Counted from the stretch's first letter, positions 1 to 10,921 are shown. The stretch is 64,000 nucleotides of DNA from Variovorax sp. PBL-E5 (GCF_901827185.1 NZ_LR594671.1:2108001-2172000); one strand, 5' to 3'. Notes: generated from the letters alone by a model not told the origin. Numbers and translations are program-made.

Positions 1-977
1 GATTTGACGATCTTCCCATAGCGCACGCTGTTGGCCGCGAGACGGTCGGATGCGGCCTGCCCGGTCTCGCCGAGCGCCACCATGTCGAGGCTCGCCAGGC
101 GGCTCTTGAGTTCCGGCGTCGCCAGCGCCGTCTGCAGGGCGCGGCGCAATGTCTCGACCACCGGCTCGGGCGTCGCGGCCGGCACCATCGCCATGTAGAG
201 CACTTCGAACTCGAGGTTCTTGAGACCGAGTTCGCCGACCGTGGGCACGTCGGGCAGCAGCGGCGATCGCTGGCTGCCGGTGACGGCCAGCGGCTTCGCC
301 TTGCCGCTCTGCACCTGCGGAAACAACCCCGGCGTGGCGAGGATGCCCGCCTGCACTTCGTTCGACAGCAAGGCCAGCACGGCCGGCGCGTTGCCCTTGT
401 AGGGCACGTGCGTGATCTTGGCGCCGGTCGCCTGCGCGAAGATCTCTGCCGCGATGTGGCCGGGGCTGCCGTTGCCGGCGGAGGCGAAGGTGACATCCTG
501 CGTCTTGGCGCGGGCCACGAAGTCCGGCAGCGTCTTGACGCCGAGCGAAGGATTGACGCCGAAGGTCAGGCCCGAGGAGCTGAAGATCATCAGCGGCTTC
601 AGGTCCTTCGGGGCGAAGGGCATGGACGCATAGAGGTGCGGATTGATGGTGACGGTGGTGTCGATGGTCAGCAGCACCGTGTAGCCGTCGGCCGGGCTCT
701 TGGCGACGGCGTCCGCGCCGATGTTGCCGCCGGCGCCGGGACGATTTTCGACGACGAAGGGCTGCTTGAGTTCCTTGTTCAGCGGTACGGCCAGCGCGCG
801 CCCAAGGATGTCGAGCGGACCGCCCGGCGGGAAGTTGGTGATGAACTTGACCGGCTTCGAGGGATAGGCGGCGTCGGCGCGGGCCGCGCCGGCGCCCAGG
901 CTGCCGACGATGAAGGCCGCGCAGGCCAGCAGGCTGAAGAGGCGCTGGGGGCCGCGCAGGGAAGAGGGATGGGTCAT
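1..977 (-). CDS. Bug/TctC-family tripartite tricarboxylate-type substrate-binding protein (C-terminus cut by window edge)
   Basis: Periplasmic binding protein of the Bug (TctC) family, which captures small carboxylates or aromatic acids. The first about 35 residues form a signal peptide (basic start, hydrophobic core, AxA-like ARADA cleavage region), followed by the family opening YPSKPVKFI and the PGAGGNIGA segment. A second typical segment, VPYKGNAPA, lies mid-protein. The frame stays open to base 1 and the last visible residues (YGKIVK) match the usual extreme C-terminus, so only a few residues are missing. The ATG at 977 was chosen because the signal peptide begins there. It is transcribed divergently from a LysR gene, the usual arrangement for a regulated Bug gene. 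The ligand cannot be read from sequence. Confidence 0.9.
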   Translation of the reverse strand, partial: MTHPSSLRGPQRLFSLLACAAFIVGSLGAGAARADAAYPSKPVKFITNFPPGGPLDILGRALAVPLNKELKQPFVVENRPGAGGNIGADAVAKSPADGYTVLLTIDTTVTINPHLYASMPFAPKDLKPLMIFSSSGLTFGVNPSLGVKTLPDFVARAKTQDVTFASAGNGSPGHIAAEIFAQATGAKITHVPYKGNAPAVLALLSNEVQAGILATPGLFPQVQSGKAKPLAVTGSQRSPLLPDVPTVGELGLKNLEFEVLYMAMVPAATPEPVVETLRRALQTALATPELKSRLASLDMVALGETGQAASDRLAANSVRYGKIVK

Positions 978-1152
978 GCGGGAGTCTCCGGGATCGATGG
1001 CCTGCCATGGCGAACGGGCGTCGTCGCGGCGACGTGCAGGCCACGGCACTTTAGAAGCTCGGCGGTGACGGCACAACTGAAAGCTGTTCTGCCTGCTATT
1101 CCTGCTTGTTATATTTGAAATCCTCATTCCAAGGGCCACGGATTTTCCAGCC

Positions 1153-2121
1153 ATGAACTTTGCTCGCCTCAAGCTGCGCCATCTGCAGTGCCTCGCCATG
1201 GTGGCGCAGGAACGCAATCTGGTCCGCGCAGCCAAGGCGATGGCGCTCACGCAGCCCGCGGTCTCCAAGACCATCGCCGAGCTCGAGGACATCGTGGGCC
1301 GCCGGCTCCTGGTGCGGCGGCGCCGCGGCGTCGATCTGACGCCGGCCGGCGAGGTGCTGGTCCAGCATGCGGTGGCCACCTTGCGCGGGCTGCGCGAAGG
1401 ATTGTCGCTGGCGCTGGACCAGCCGGAGGTCGATCAGATCCAGGTCGCGGTCGGTGCCTTGCCGAACATGGCGGCGGGCTTGCTGCCGGCGGCCGTCGCG
1501 TCGCTGACCGCATCGGAGCCCGCGCTGCGCGTGCGCGTCGTCAGCGGAACCAATGCGCAATTGATGACGCAGCTGCGGCAGGGCGAGATCGACCTCGTGC
1601 TCGGCCGGCTCGCGCAGGCTTCGGCCATGGTCGACCTGGCCTTCGAGCAGCTCTACAGCGAACCGCTGCTGCTGGTTGCGCGCCCCGCGCATCCGCTCGC
1701 CGCACTGCGCCGTCCGGCGCTCGATGCGCTGGCGGATTTTCCGCTGGTGGTGCCGGTCCACGGCACGCTCATCCGCGATACCACCGACGCCTTCCTGCTC
1801 GCGCGCGGCACGGCGCCGCCCCGGTGCGTCATCGAGGCCACCGACACCAGCTTCGTGCTGGGCCTGCTCCAGCGGACCGACGCCATCTGGTTCGCGCCCC
1901 AGGGCGCCGTCGATGCCGCACTGGCGCGCGGCGAGTTGTGCCGCCTGGCTTTCGATACCGCCAGCACGGAAGGTCCGGTCGGACTGACGACGCGCCGCGC
2001 CAGCGAACTCGGCGAAGGCGCGCGCCGGCTGATGGAGGCGGTGCATGGCGTGTTGCGCCAGTCCGCGCGGCCGGCCGCATCCGACCGGCCGAAAGCGCCG
2101 CGGCGTCCGCGCGCGCACTGA
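1153..2121 (+). CDS. LysR-family transcriptional regulator
   Basis: Full-length LysR regulator of 322 residues. The N-terminal winged helix-turn-helix covers about residues 5-65 (LRHLQCLAMVAQERN, then ALTQPAVSKTIAELE), followed by the linker helix and a two-lobed effector domain to about residue 300. The family's usual length is 290-320; the extra residues are a basic proline-rich tail. The style (QPAVSKTIAELE, VALGRLAQ-like lobe) resembles the GbpR/PcaQ branch of LysR proteins that respond to sugars or aromatic acids. It is divergent from the Bug gene across a 175-bp intergenic region that should hold its operator. The regulatory target is inferred from position only. Confidence 0.93.
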   Translation: MNFARLKLRHLQCLAMVAQERNLVRAAKAMALTQPAVSKTIAELEDIVGRRLLVRRRRGVDLTPAGEVLVQHAVATLRGLREGLSLALDQPEVDQIQVAVGALPNMAAGLLPAAVASLTASEPALRVRVVSGTNAQLMTQLRQGEIDLVLGRLAQASAMVDLAFEQLYSEPLLLVARPAHPLAALRRPALDALADFPLVVPVHGTLIRDTTDAFLLARGTAPPRCVIEATDTSFVLGLLQRTDAIWFAPQGAVDAALARGELCRLAFDTASTEGPVGLTTRRASELGEGARRLMEAVHGVLRQSARPAASDRPKAPRRPRAH

Positions 2122-2168
2122 AGCGGGTCCGGATCCCCGGCATACTCGATCTTCGCCGCCCGAATGCC

Positions 2169-2537
2169 ATGCCCGGAAAATTCTCGACCCCGCACAGCCG
2201 CCTTCGACTCGCCGGCGTCATCGTCCTGCTCGTGGGTCTGCTGGCCGCGCTGTGCGTCCATATCTCGGCCGCGGACTCGCCCGACACGAAGGTCGGCGGC
2301 TACCGGATCGTGAACGGGCATGCCTATGCCGTGCCGTTCGACAGCTCGTCCGGCGAAGAACAGCAACTGGAACGCCTGGGCGGGAAGGCGGCGGTGTGGA
2401 CCTATCGCTTCGATCGCTGGCTTGCGTCGCTCTGGCATGGGGAGCGCCTGGCCTGCACGCTGGCCGCGCTCTCCGCGATCACCATGCTCGCGTGTTTTCA
2501 TGTCGCCGGCCTGATGGCCGTCGACCCTGACGCATAG
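2169..2537 (+). CDS. Small hypothetical membrane protein
   Basis: A 122-residue protein that I do not recognise. It has one hydrophobic segment at about residues 14-34 and a second at about 96-117, separated by a polar stretch containing GGYRIVNGHAYAVPFD and a GGKAAVWTYRFDRW segment. This gives a two-pass topology with the middle part probably outside the cytoplasm. It starts 47 bp after the LysR stop codon and ends 20 bp before the stop of the convergent MHYT gene. It has the codon bias of the neighbouring genes and no competing frame of equal quality. The ATG at 2169 was preferred because translation further upstream would run into the LysR gene in another frame. Confidence 0.6.
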   Translation: MPGKFSTPHSRLRLAGVIVLLVGLLAALCVHISAADSPDTKVGGYRIVNGHAYAVPFDSSSGEEQQLERLGGKAAVWTYRFDRWLASLWHGERLACTLAALSAITMLACFHVAGLMAVDPDA

Positions 2538-2557
2538 GCGCCGGGCTGCCGCTCGCT

Positions 2558-4702
2558 TCAGCGCGCCGGCGCCAGCACGGGCTGGCGCGATTCCCTCGCC
2601 GCGAGCGCCCAGCGCGCCAGTTCGTCCGCCGGCATCGGCCGTGCGAAGAAATAGCCCTGGAACTCGTCGCAGCCCAGGCGCATGAGGATGTCGTGCTGGC
2701 CCTGGGTTTCGACGCCCTCGGCCACCACGGTGAGACTGAGCGCATGTGCCAGCCGGATCACTGCTTCGACCACGGCGCGCGCGTCTTCTTTCGTTTCCAG
2801 TTCCTGCACGAAGCTGCCGTCGATCTTGAGCTGCCGGGCCGGCAACTGCCGCAGATGGCTCAGGCTCGAATAGCCGGTGCCGAAATCGTCGATCGACAGG
2901 TACACGCCGATGAGCGACAGGCCCTCGAAGGTGCGCTTGGTGGCCGTGATGTCCTCCATCGCCACCGATTCGGTGATCTCGCACAAGAGCTGCGAGCGCA
3001 GCACGTCGTGCCGCCGCAGTGCCTCTTCCACCTTGTCGGCCAGGCCGCCTTCGCGCAGCTGCAGCGCCGACAGATTGATCGCCACCCGCATGTGCAGGCC
3101 CTGCTTGCTCCATGCGGCCACCTGCCGGCACGCTTCGTCGATGATCCAGTCGCCCAGGCGCACGATGAGGCCGAAGCGCTCCGTCAGGTTGATGAACTCC
3201 GCCGGACCGACCAGCCCGCGCTGCGGATGGTTCCAGCGCACCAGTGCCTCCACACCGCTGATCTGGTTGCGGCGCGCGTCGATCTTCGGTTGATAGTAGA
3301 GCTCGAACTGGTTGCGCTCGATCGCTACCCGCAGGTCGCTCAGGAGCTGGAGCTGGCCCGCGACGTCGACGCCCATCGACGACTCGAAGACGGCGTAGTT
3401 GCCGCCGCCGCCGCGCTTGGCCTGGCGCATGGCCGCGTCGGCATTGGCGACCAGCTTGCCCGGTTCTCCCTGGTCCGGATGGATCACGATGCCGATCGAG
3501 CACGCGATCTGCAACTGCTTGCCCGCGAGCTCGAAGGGCTGGGCCAGAGCCCGCAGAATGCGCTTGGCCATCTGCACGCAATCGGCAGTGTCCAGCACGC
3601 CTTCGAGCAGGACCAGGAATTCGTCGGCGCCGACGCGCGCCACCGTGTCGCTGGCGCGTGCTTCGCGGCTCAGCCGGTCGGCCGTCGCGCGCAGGACCAG
3701 GTCGCCTGCAGCATGGCCGAAGGAATCGTTGATGGGCTTGAAGCCGTCGAGGTCCACGAACAGCACGGCGATCCGTTCCACGATCTGCACGTTGTTGGCG
3801 CGATTGATCCGCGTCAGTGCATGGCCGAGCCGATCCTCGAACAGCACGCGATTGGCCAGGCCGGTCAATGGGTCGCCGAGGGCGTGCTGCTGCAGCTCCT
3901 GGTTGGCGGATTGCAGCTGCGCGTTCGACTCCTGCAGCGAGCGCGTCAGCCGCATCGCGACGACCTGCAGCCGGGACTCCAGGATCGACGCATAGAGGAT
4001 GCCGAGCAGCAGCACGCCGGTTCCCACGGCGACGACGGCCGCCAGCCCCTTGCCGTGGATGCCGTCGATGCTCAGGCACACCGAATCTGCCGGAAATTTG
4101 GCAGCGTCCATGCCGGTGAAGTGCATCGCGCAGACGGTGGCGGCCATCGTCAGCGCCGCAAGCAGATGGATGGACGGCCGCGGCAACTCGCGCATCTGCA
4201 TCAGCCGGTGGAAGAGGGTCAGGATCACCGCCGAGGCACCCACGGCGATCAGCAGGGACAGGGCCACGGTCGGCATGTGCCAGGCGATGCCGGGCTTCAT
4301 GTCCAGCGCGGCCATGCCGATGTAGTGCATGCCGCCGAGGCCCGCGCCCACGACCAGCGCGCCGGGCGCGATCAGGGCGTCACCGGGCCGGCTGGCGATC
4401 CAGAGCGCGATGCCGGCCGCCGCCATCGCCGAGGCCCAGGACAGCGCCGTCATCGCTGCCGCCAAGCCCAGCGGGATGGGCAGCGAGAAGCCGAGCAGGC
4501 CGACGAACTGCATCGCCCAGATGCCGGTTCCCAGCACGAACGAGCCGGCCGCCCACCATGGAAGATTCAGCTCGCCCGAGGACGTCCTGGCGCGGCGCGC
4601 CAGATCGAGCGCGACGTAGAAAGTCAGGCTCGCGATGACCACCGAAGCCGCGATGAACCACAGGTCGTAGTGAGGGGTAAGAAGCATCGGCTCGGGGGTC
4701 AC
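2558..4702 (-). CDS. MHYT-GGDEF-EAL cyclic-di-GMP signalling protein
   Basis: A 714-residue inner-membrane protein. The first about 250 residues are the seven-helix MHYT sensor, with MHYIGMAAL and MHFTGMDA repeats, a domain proposed to sense gases through bound metal. A short coiled segment leads into a GGDEF domain (about 275-440) and a C-terminal EAL phosphodiesterase domain (about 450-700). The GGDEF signature reads GADEF, so cyclase activity may be weakened. The EAL domain keeps its signature (VEALVRW) and the DDFGTGYSS metal-binding loop, so c-di-GMP hydrolysis looks intact. The likely net role is c-di-GMP breakdown tuned by the MHYT sensor. It is monocistronic and convergent with the small membrane protein gene. 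Confidence 0.92.
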   Translation of the reverse strand: MTPEPMLLTPHYDLWFIAASVVIASLTFYVALDLARRARTSSGELNLPWWAAGSFVLGTGIWAMQFVGLLGFSLPIPLGLAAAMTALSWASAMAAAGIALWIASRPGDALIAPGALVVGAGLGGMHYIGMAALDMKPGIAWHMPTVALSLLIAVGASAVILTLFHRLMQMRELPRPSIHLLAALTMAATVCAMHFTGMDAAKFPADSVCLSIDGIHGKGLAAVVAVGTGVLLLGILYASILESRLQVVAMRLTRSLQESNAQLQSANQELQQHALGDPLTGLANRVLFEDRLGHALTRINRANNVQIVERIAVLFVDLDGFKPINDSFGHAAGDLVLRATADRLSREARASDTVARVGADEFLVLLEGVLDTADCVQMAKRILRALAQPFELAGKQLQIACSIGIVIHPDQGEPGKLVANADAAMRQAKRGGGGNYAVFESSMGVDVAGQLQLLSDLRVAIERNQFELYYQPKIDARRNQISGVEALVRWNHPQRGLVGPAEFINLTERFGLIVRLGDWIIDEACRQVAAWSKQGLHMRVAINLSALQLREGGLADKVEEALRRHDVLRSQLLCEITESVAMEDITATKRTFEGLSLIGVYLSIDDFGTGYSSLSHLRQLPARQLKIDGSFVQELETKEDARAVVEAVIRLAHALSLTVVAEGVETQGQHDILMRLGCDEFQGYFFARPMPADELARWALAARESRQPVLAPAR

Positions 4703-5102
4703 CAGGGGGAGTATCGTCGCAAGCGTCGAATTGTGAGGTGTGTTTCACGTTGTCGAAACGCACAGGAACACGCCGAGTACGAAGGAAGTTTTCGTGCGGT
4801 AACTATCACGGCTGCACCTTCGAGTATCGGCAGACTTTGCCGCAAATGTAGGCCGCGCGCCGGGGATTTCGTGCCCGAGGTGCGCAGGTTTCCGATGCAA
4901 ATGCGTCAACCTGCACGTTGCAGGTCCAAGCCCGGCGACACCGTCAGCATCCCGCTCCGGCACATCGGCCATCCTGATCGTGGCGCGTGGGGCGAACCAC
5001 GCGGGCAGACCTCGCTGCCGGCCAGCTACCACAGCGGCCTCGATGCGGTGATCGCGGCCAACTGGCATTGAGCGCGCGTGGCCTGCTGCGGCGCTGGTCT
5101 TC
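4703..5102. other. 400-bp intergenic region without a convincing gene
   Basis: This stretch lies between the start of the MHYT gene and the end of glpK, both on the minus strand. Its first part should carry the MHYT gene promoter. Short open frames exist on both strands (for example + 4897-5071 and - 4745-5068), but neither shows a recognisable motif, a Shine-Dalgarno sequence or a plausible start. I see no tRNA, repeat array or clear terminator. Confidence 0.5.
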
Positions 5103-6599
<1,497 letters not shown>

Positions 6600-6612
6600 G
6601 ACGAAAAGTCCT

Positions 6613-7383
6613 TCAGGGTTCGCGAGCAATGTCGCAGCGCACCTGCGCCTCTTCCAGCAACGCGGGAAAAGGCGGCGGCGGCTCCGCGTCGGTGAACAGG
6701 CGGTCGATCTGCGACAGCTTCGCCACCTCGATCATCGCTGGCCGGTTGAACTTGCTGGCATCGGCCGCGAGCCAGACCTCGCGCGCCTGCGCGATGATGG
6801 TCTGCGCCACCTTCACCTCGCGCAGGTCGAAGTCGCGCAGCGTGCCGTCGGCCTCGATGCTCGACACGCCGATGAGCGCGATGTCGACCTTGAACTGGCG
6901 GATGAAATCCACCGTCGCCTCGCCCACGATGGCGCGGTCGCGCAGCCGCACCGAGCCGCCGGCCACGATCACCTCGCAGGCCGGGTTGCCGCTCAGGAGG
7001 GTCGCTACGTTGAGATTGTTGGTGATCACGCGCAGGCCGGTGTGGCGCAGCAGCGCCTTGGCGATCGCCTCGGTCGTGGTGCCGATGTTGAGGATCAGCG
7101 AGCAATCGTTCGGCACCTGCGCCGCCACCGCGCGCGCGATGCGCGCCTTGCCTTCGGCATGCAGCGTCTCGCGCTGCTGGTAGCCGATGTTCTCGATGGT
7201 CGAACTGGGCATGCGCACGCCGCCGTGGAAGCGCGTCAGATGGCCCTCGTCGGCGAGCCGTTGCACGTCGCGGCGCACGGTCTGCAGCGTGACGCCGAGC
7301 ATCTCGGCCAGTTGCTCGACCGTGACCGAACCACGCGCGCGGACGGTATCGAGCAGCTTGATCTGGCGGGGATTGGAGTTCAT
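6613..7383 (-). CDS. glpR: DeoR-family repressor of glycerol metabolism
   Basis: A DeoR/GlpR-type repressor of 256 residues. An N-terminal helix-turn-helix (residues about 6-56, with [24 protein letters not shown]) is followed by a DeoR sugar-phosphate sensor domain that carries the isomerase-like [10 protein letters not shown] loop. GlpR proteins release DNA when they bind glycerol 3-phosphate. Its position between glpK and glpD, divergent from glpD, supports that role. It most likely controls both directions from the 98-bp region before glpD. Confidence 0.93.
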   Translation of the reverse strand: MNSNPRQIKLLDTVRARGSVTVEQLAEMLGVTLQTVRRDVQRLADEGHLTRFHGGVRMPSSTIENIGYQQRETLHAEGKARIARAVAAQVPNDCSLILNIGTTTEAIAKALLRHTGLRVITNNLNVATLLSGNPACEVIVAGGSVRLRDRAIVGEATVDFIRQFKVDIALIGVSSIEADGTLRDFDLREVKVAQTIIAQAREVWLAADASKFNRPAMIEVAKLSQIDRLFTDAEPPPPFPALLEEAQVRCDIAREP

Positions 7384-7414
7384 CGAGAGGGGACGGCCGG
7401 GCGCTTGCTCACTT

Positions 7415-7456
7415 TAGAACGAAAAGAAACGAATGGACTCAAGGGAAAACACGAAG
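7415..7456. promoter_or_regulatory. Candidate GlpR operator region (repeated ACGAA)
   Basis: Three ACGAA units lie at 7419-7423, 7429-7433 and 7451-7455 in an A-rich stretch between the divergent glpR and glpD starts. The spacing is 10 and 22 bp, so the copies fall on nearly the same face of the helix. Short repeated half-sites near the start are typical of DeoR-family operators. Assignment to GlpR rests on position alone. Confidence 0.4.
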
Positions 7457-7481
7457 GAAAATCGCGCCTTAAGGAATCAAG

Positions 7482-9146
7482 ATGAGCGAATACGAAAATT
7501 ATTCGAGCGCAAAGGGCCATCCAGCTCGCAGGCCCACCCACCTTCACCTCGTGAGCGCCAACCCTCCCTCCCCATCCGCCGGCGTGACCGATTGCGATGT
7601 GCTCATCGTCGGCGGCGGCATCAACGGCTGCGGCATCGCGCGCGATCTCGCGGGCCGCGGCTGGCGCGTCGTGCTGTGCGAGAGGGACGACCTGGCCGCG
7701 CACACATCGTCGTCTTCCACCAAGCTGATCCATGGCGGGCTGCGCTATCTCGAGTACTACGAATTCTCGCTGGTGCGCAAGGCACTGCAGGAGCGCGAGG
7801 TGCTGCTGCGCAGTGCGCCGCACATCATGGCGCCGCTGCGTTTCGTGATGCCGCACGATCCGTCGATGCGGCCGGCCTGGATGGTGCGCATCGGTCTCTT
7901 CATGTACGACCATCTCGCCAGGCGCGAAGTCCTTCCCGGCTCGCGCTCGGTCAACCTGCGCCGCCATGCGGCGGGCGCGCCGCTCAAGTCGCAGTTCAAG
8001 CGCGGCTTCATCTATTCCGACGGCTGGGTCGACGATGCGCGGCTGGTGGTGCTCAATGCGCTCGATGCGCGCGCGCGCGGCGCCGAGGTGCTGACCCGCA
8101 CGCGCTGCGTCAGCGCGCGGCGCGATGCCCGGGGCTGGACCGCCGAGCTCGAAGGGCCCGCCGGCCGGCGCATGGTGCGCGCGCGGGCCGTGGTCAATGC
8201 CGCGGGGCCATGGGCCGAATCCTTCCTGCGCGGCGTGGCGCGTCCGGCCGAGGGCGAGGCGCTCGCGACGCGGCATCTGCGCCTCGTCAAAGGCAGCCAC
8301 ATCGTGGTGCCGCGCCTGTTCACGCACGACCACGCCTACATCTTCCAGAACCCCGACAAGCGGATCATCTTCGCCATTCCCTACCAGGACGACTTCACGC
8401 TCATCGGCACCACCGACGTCGAGCTGCACGGCGACGATCCGGGCGCGGCCCGCATCGCCGATGACGAGATCGACTACCTGTGCACGCAGGCCAGCCGCTA
8501 TTTCGAAAAACCCGTTCGGCCGTCCGACGTGGTCTGGACCTACTCCGGCGTGCGCCCCCTGCTCGACGACGATTCGGGCGACCCGTCGGCCGTGACGCGC
8601 GACTACATGCTCGAGTCGAACACCACGGCGGCGCCGCTGCTGTCGGTCTGGGGCGGCAAGATCACCACCTTCCGCAAGCTGGCGGAGGATGCGTCCGACG
8701 AGATCGGCAGGATGCTCGGCGAGTCGCGCCCCGCGTGGACCCATGGCGCCTTCATGGCCGGCGGCGATCTCTCGGGCTGGATCGGCGCCCGCACGCAGGG
8801 TTCGCGGCCCGGCGACGAGTTCGCGCGTTTCGTGGAAGCGGTGCGCGCCCGGTATCCGTGGCTCGATGCCGCGCTCGCGCAGCGGCTCGCGCGGGCCTAC
8901 GGCGCGCGCATCTCGGAAGTGATCGGCGACGCGCGATCGATGGCCGACATGGGCGCGGCCGTCGCGCCCGGGCTTCACGAGCGCGAACTGCACTATCTGC
9001 AGGACCAGGAATGGGCCGTGAGCGGGGAGGACGTGCTCTGGCGCCGATCGAAGCTCGGGCTGCACATCACGCCGGCACAGCGCGATCAGGTGAGCGCCTG
9101 GATGCAGGTCCATGGGGCGGCCCGGGCAGCGCAGATCGCCCACTGA
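7482..9146 (+). CDS. glpD: Aerobic glycerol-3-phosphate dehydrogenase
   Basis: FAD-dependent, membrane-associated enzyme that oxidises glycerol 3-phosphate to dihydroxyacetone phosphate and passes electrons to quinone. It has 554 residues. After an unconserved head of about 35 residues comes the Rossmann FAD motif CDVLIVGGGINGCGIARDL, then TSSSSTKLIHGGLRYLEYYEF, the SGVRPLLDD segment and GGKITTFRKLAE, all hallmarks of GlpD. The C-terminal DAO_C region is present. The N-terminal extension is slightly longer than usual, so an internal start is possible. It is divergent from glpR-glpK and completes the local glycerol pathway. Confidence 0.96.
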   Translation: MSEYENYSSAKGHPARRPTHLHLVSANPPSPSAGVTDCDVLIVGGGINGCGIARDLAGRGWRVVLCERDDLAAHTSSSSTKLIHGGLRYLEYYEFSLVRKALQEREVLLRSAPHIMAPLRFVMPHDPSMRPAWMVRIGLFMYDHLARREVLPGSRSVNLRRHAAGAPLKSQFKRGFIYSDGWVDDARLVVLNALDARARGAEVLTRTRCVSARRDARGWTAELEGPAGRRMVRARAVVNAAGPWAESFLRGVARPAEGEALATRHLRLVKGSHIVVPRLFTHDHAYIFQNPDKRIIFAIPYQDDFTLIGTTDVELHGDDPGAARIADDEIDYLCTQASRYFEKPVRPSDVVWTYSGVRPLLDDDSGDPSAVTRDYMLESNTTAAPLLSVWGGKITTFRKLAEDASDEIGRMLGESRPAWTHGAFMAGGDLSGWIGARTQGSRPGDEFARFVEAVRARYPWLDAALAQRLARAYGARISEVIGDARSMADMGAAVAPGLHERELHYLQDQEWAVSGEDVLWRRSKLGLHITPAQRDQVSAWMQVHGAARAAQIAH

Positions 9147-9173
9147 TGCGCGCGTGGCGCTGCGGGCGCCTTG

Positions 9174-9842
9174 CTATGGCCTGGCGTCCCCGGCGTTGGC
9201 AGCGGGGCTGCGGCTGAACGTGCTGTCGATCGCCGCCTGCAGATTGATGCGCGCCTGCGCCTCGCGCGCCGCGCGGATCTCGGCCGTCTGGTAGAGCGGC
9301 CGGCGCTCGAGAAAGCGCGAAAGGATGCCGCGCCGGCGCGGCTCGAACACCGCCGGCGATATGTGCGCGTACTCGGCGCGGATCTGGTGTTCGTATTGCG
9401 CGAAGCGGGCCGGCGCGGCGCCGAGGATCGAGAGGTCGATGTCGATCAGCAGTTCGGCATCGCGGCCCTCGGGTACCGCGTTGTGCTGCGTCGCCATCAC
9501 CAGGGCATGAACGCGCTCCGCCACCTCGGCCGGCAATCCCGCTGCGCCGAGCACATCGCGTGCCCAGCCGGCGCTCAGGGCCTCGTTGTCGTGGCCCTGC
9601 ACGTCGTAGATTGCATCGTGGAACCACAGCGCCAGCGCCACCTCGGCCGGCCGTTCGGCCGCCGCGCGATGCAGTGCCAGCAGCGCGAGGCATTCGCCCA
9701 GGTGCTGCAGCGTGTGGTAATGGCGCTGCGGCTCGGCATAGCGCGCCATCAGCGCGGACAGCAATGCGCCGGGCGCGTCGGCGCCGAGCTCGTGCCAGGC
9801 TTCGGTCCACGAAGCATGCAGTGCCGCGGTGTCCATCGTCAT
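9174..9842 (-). CDS. HD-domain metal-dependent phosphohydrolase-like protein
   Basis: A 222-residue protein of the predicted HD-superfamily hydrolases. The metal-ligand pattern is seen as YHTLQH (about 42-47), the HD pair in ALWFHDAIYD (about 73-82), ATQH and DIDLSILG. The arrangement matches the small family often annotated as N-methyl-D-aspartate receptor NMDAR2C-like or predicted metal-dependent HD phosphohydrolase. The substrate is unknown. Its ATG overlaps the mltB stop by 4 bp, so it is the last gene of the leftward MoxR operon. Its relation to the cell-wall genes upstream is unclear. Confidence 0.85.
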   Translation of the reverse strand: MTMDTAALHASWTEAWHELGADAPGALLSALMARYAEPQRHYHTLQHLGECLALLALHRAAAERPAEVALALWFHDAIYDVQGHDNEALSAGWARDVLGAAGLPAEVAERVHALVMATQHNAVPEGRDAELLIDIDLSILGAAPARFAQYEHQIRAEYAHISPAVFEPRRRGILSRFLERRPLYQTAEIRAAREAQARINLQAAIDSTFSRSPAANAGDARP

Positions 9843-10921
9843 GGCACCATCGCGGCGCGCACTTCGCGCCCGAGTTCGATCACGGACATCGCGTAGTAGC
9901 TGCTCCAGTTGTAGCGCGTGATGACATAGAAGTTCTTCGTGCCGGCCACGTAGCTCGGCGGGTCGTCGCCGTTCTGCAGCTCGATCAGCGCCAGCAGTCC
10001 GGGGTAGCGCAGCGCCTCGCCTTCGAGCACCGCGCCGCCGGCCACGAAGCTGTCGGCGCTGAAGGTGGGAACGATGTCCGGCGCGAGCAGCACGGCCTTC
10101 TGCAGCCGGGCGATGTCGAAGCTCACGGGGAAGATCGGCGGCACGCCCGGCTTCCAGCCGAAGGCCTTGAAGTAGTTGGCGACGGAACCGATCACGTCGG
10201 CTGCGTCGTTGACCAGGTCGATGCGGCCGTCGCCGTCGAAATCGACCGCGTACTTCGCGATGCTGCTCGGCATGAACTGCGGCATGCCCATCGCGCCCGC
10301 ATAGCTGCCCACCGGCGCCATCGGGTCGCCGGCAGTACGGCTCTCGATGCCGAGAAAGCTTTCGAGTTCGCTGCGGAAGAAGGCCTGCCGCTCGGCCGCG
10401 CGCGGATGCGCCTGCGGAAAATCGAAGGCAAGGGTGGCCAGCGCATCGATCACGCGGAAGTTGCCCATGCTGCGGCCATAGATCGTCTCGACGCCGACGA
10501 TGCCGACGATGATCTCGGGCGGCACGCCGTACTCGGCCTCGGCCCGCGCGAGCGTGTCGGCATTGCTGCGCCAGAAGCGCACGCCGGCCGCGATGCGCAC
10601 CGGATCGATGAAGCGGCTGCGGTAGATGGCCCAGTTCTTCGGCGTGCCCGTCGGCGCCGGCAGCATCAGCCGCGGCACGTTGGGCAGCATGCGCGCGGCG
10701 CCGATGGTGGCGCGCACCTGATCGCGATCGAGGTTGCGCCGTGCGGCGACCTCGTCGGCGAACTGCATGGCGTCGTCGCGGCTCGCATACGCAACGCCGC
10801 CGCGCACCACGTTGCCGCGCGGGCCGGACCCGCTCTGCGCCGAAGCGGATGGGGAGAGAAGAAGGCCGGCTGTCGCCAGCATCAGGGCGATCGAAAGAAC
10901 GTTCGGAAGAGGGCGTCGCAT
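9839..10921 (-). CDS. mltB: Lytic murein transglycosylase B
   Basis: Periplasmic enzyme that cleaves the MurNAc-GlcNAc bond of peptidoglycan to leave 1,6-anhydroMurNAc ends. It has 360 residues. A signal peptide at about residues 1-29 ends in SASA-QS. The SLT_2 domain has the catalytic glutamate in VGVETIYGRSMG and the YAGAMGMPQFMPSS motif, plus an EF-hand-like DFDGDGRIDL loop as in MltB. The cysteine of a lipobox is absent, so it is probably soluble or loosely membrane-bound. The reading frame is open far upstream, but the ATG at 10921 gives the signal peptide. It lies 53 bp after the transglutaminase gene. Confidence 0.93.
   Translation of the reverse strand: MRRPLPNVLSIALMLATAGLLLSPSASAQSGSGPRGNVVRGGVAYASRDDAMQFADEVAARRNLDRDQVRATIGAARMLPNVPRLMLPAPTGTPKNWAIYRSRFIDPVRIAAGVRFWRSNADTLARAEAEYGVPPEIIVGIVGVETIYGRSMGNFRVIDALATLAFDFPQAHPRAAERQAFFRSELESFLGIESRTAGDPMAPVGSYAGAMGMPQFMPSSIAKYAVDFDGDGRIDLVNDAADVIGSVANYFKAFGWKPGVPPIFPVSFDIARLQKAVLLAPDIVPTFSADSFVAGGAVLEGEALRYPGLLALIELQNGDDPPSYVAGTKNFYVITRYNWSSYYAMSVIELGREVRAAMVP

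Noticed and set aside
4745..5068. Minus-strand frame of 107 codons between the MHYT gene and glpK
   Set aside because: No recognisable motif, no Shine-Dalgarno, and composition typical of random GC-rich sequence.
4897..5071. Plus-strand frame before the glpK end, with GDTVSIPLRHIGHPDRGAW
   Set aside because: Plausible codon use, but no ribosome site and no homologous pattern that I can name.
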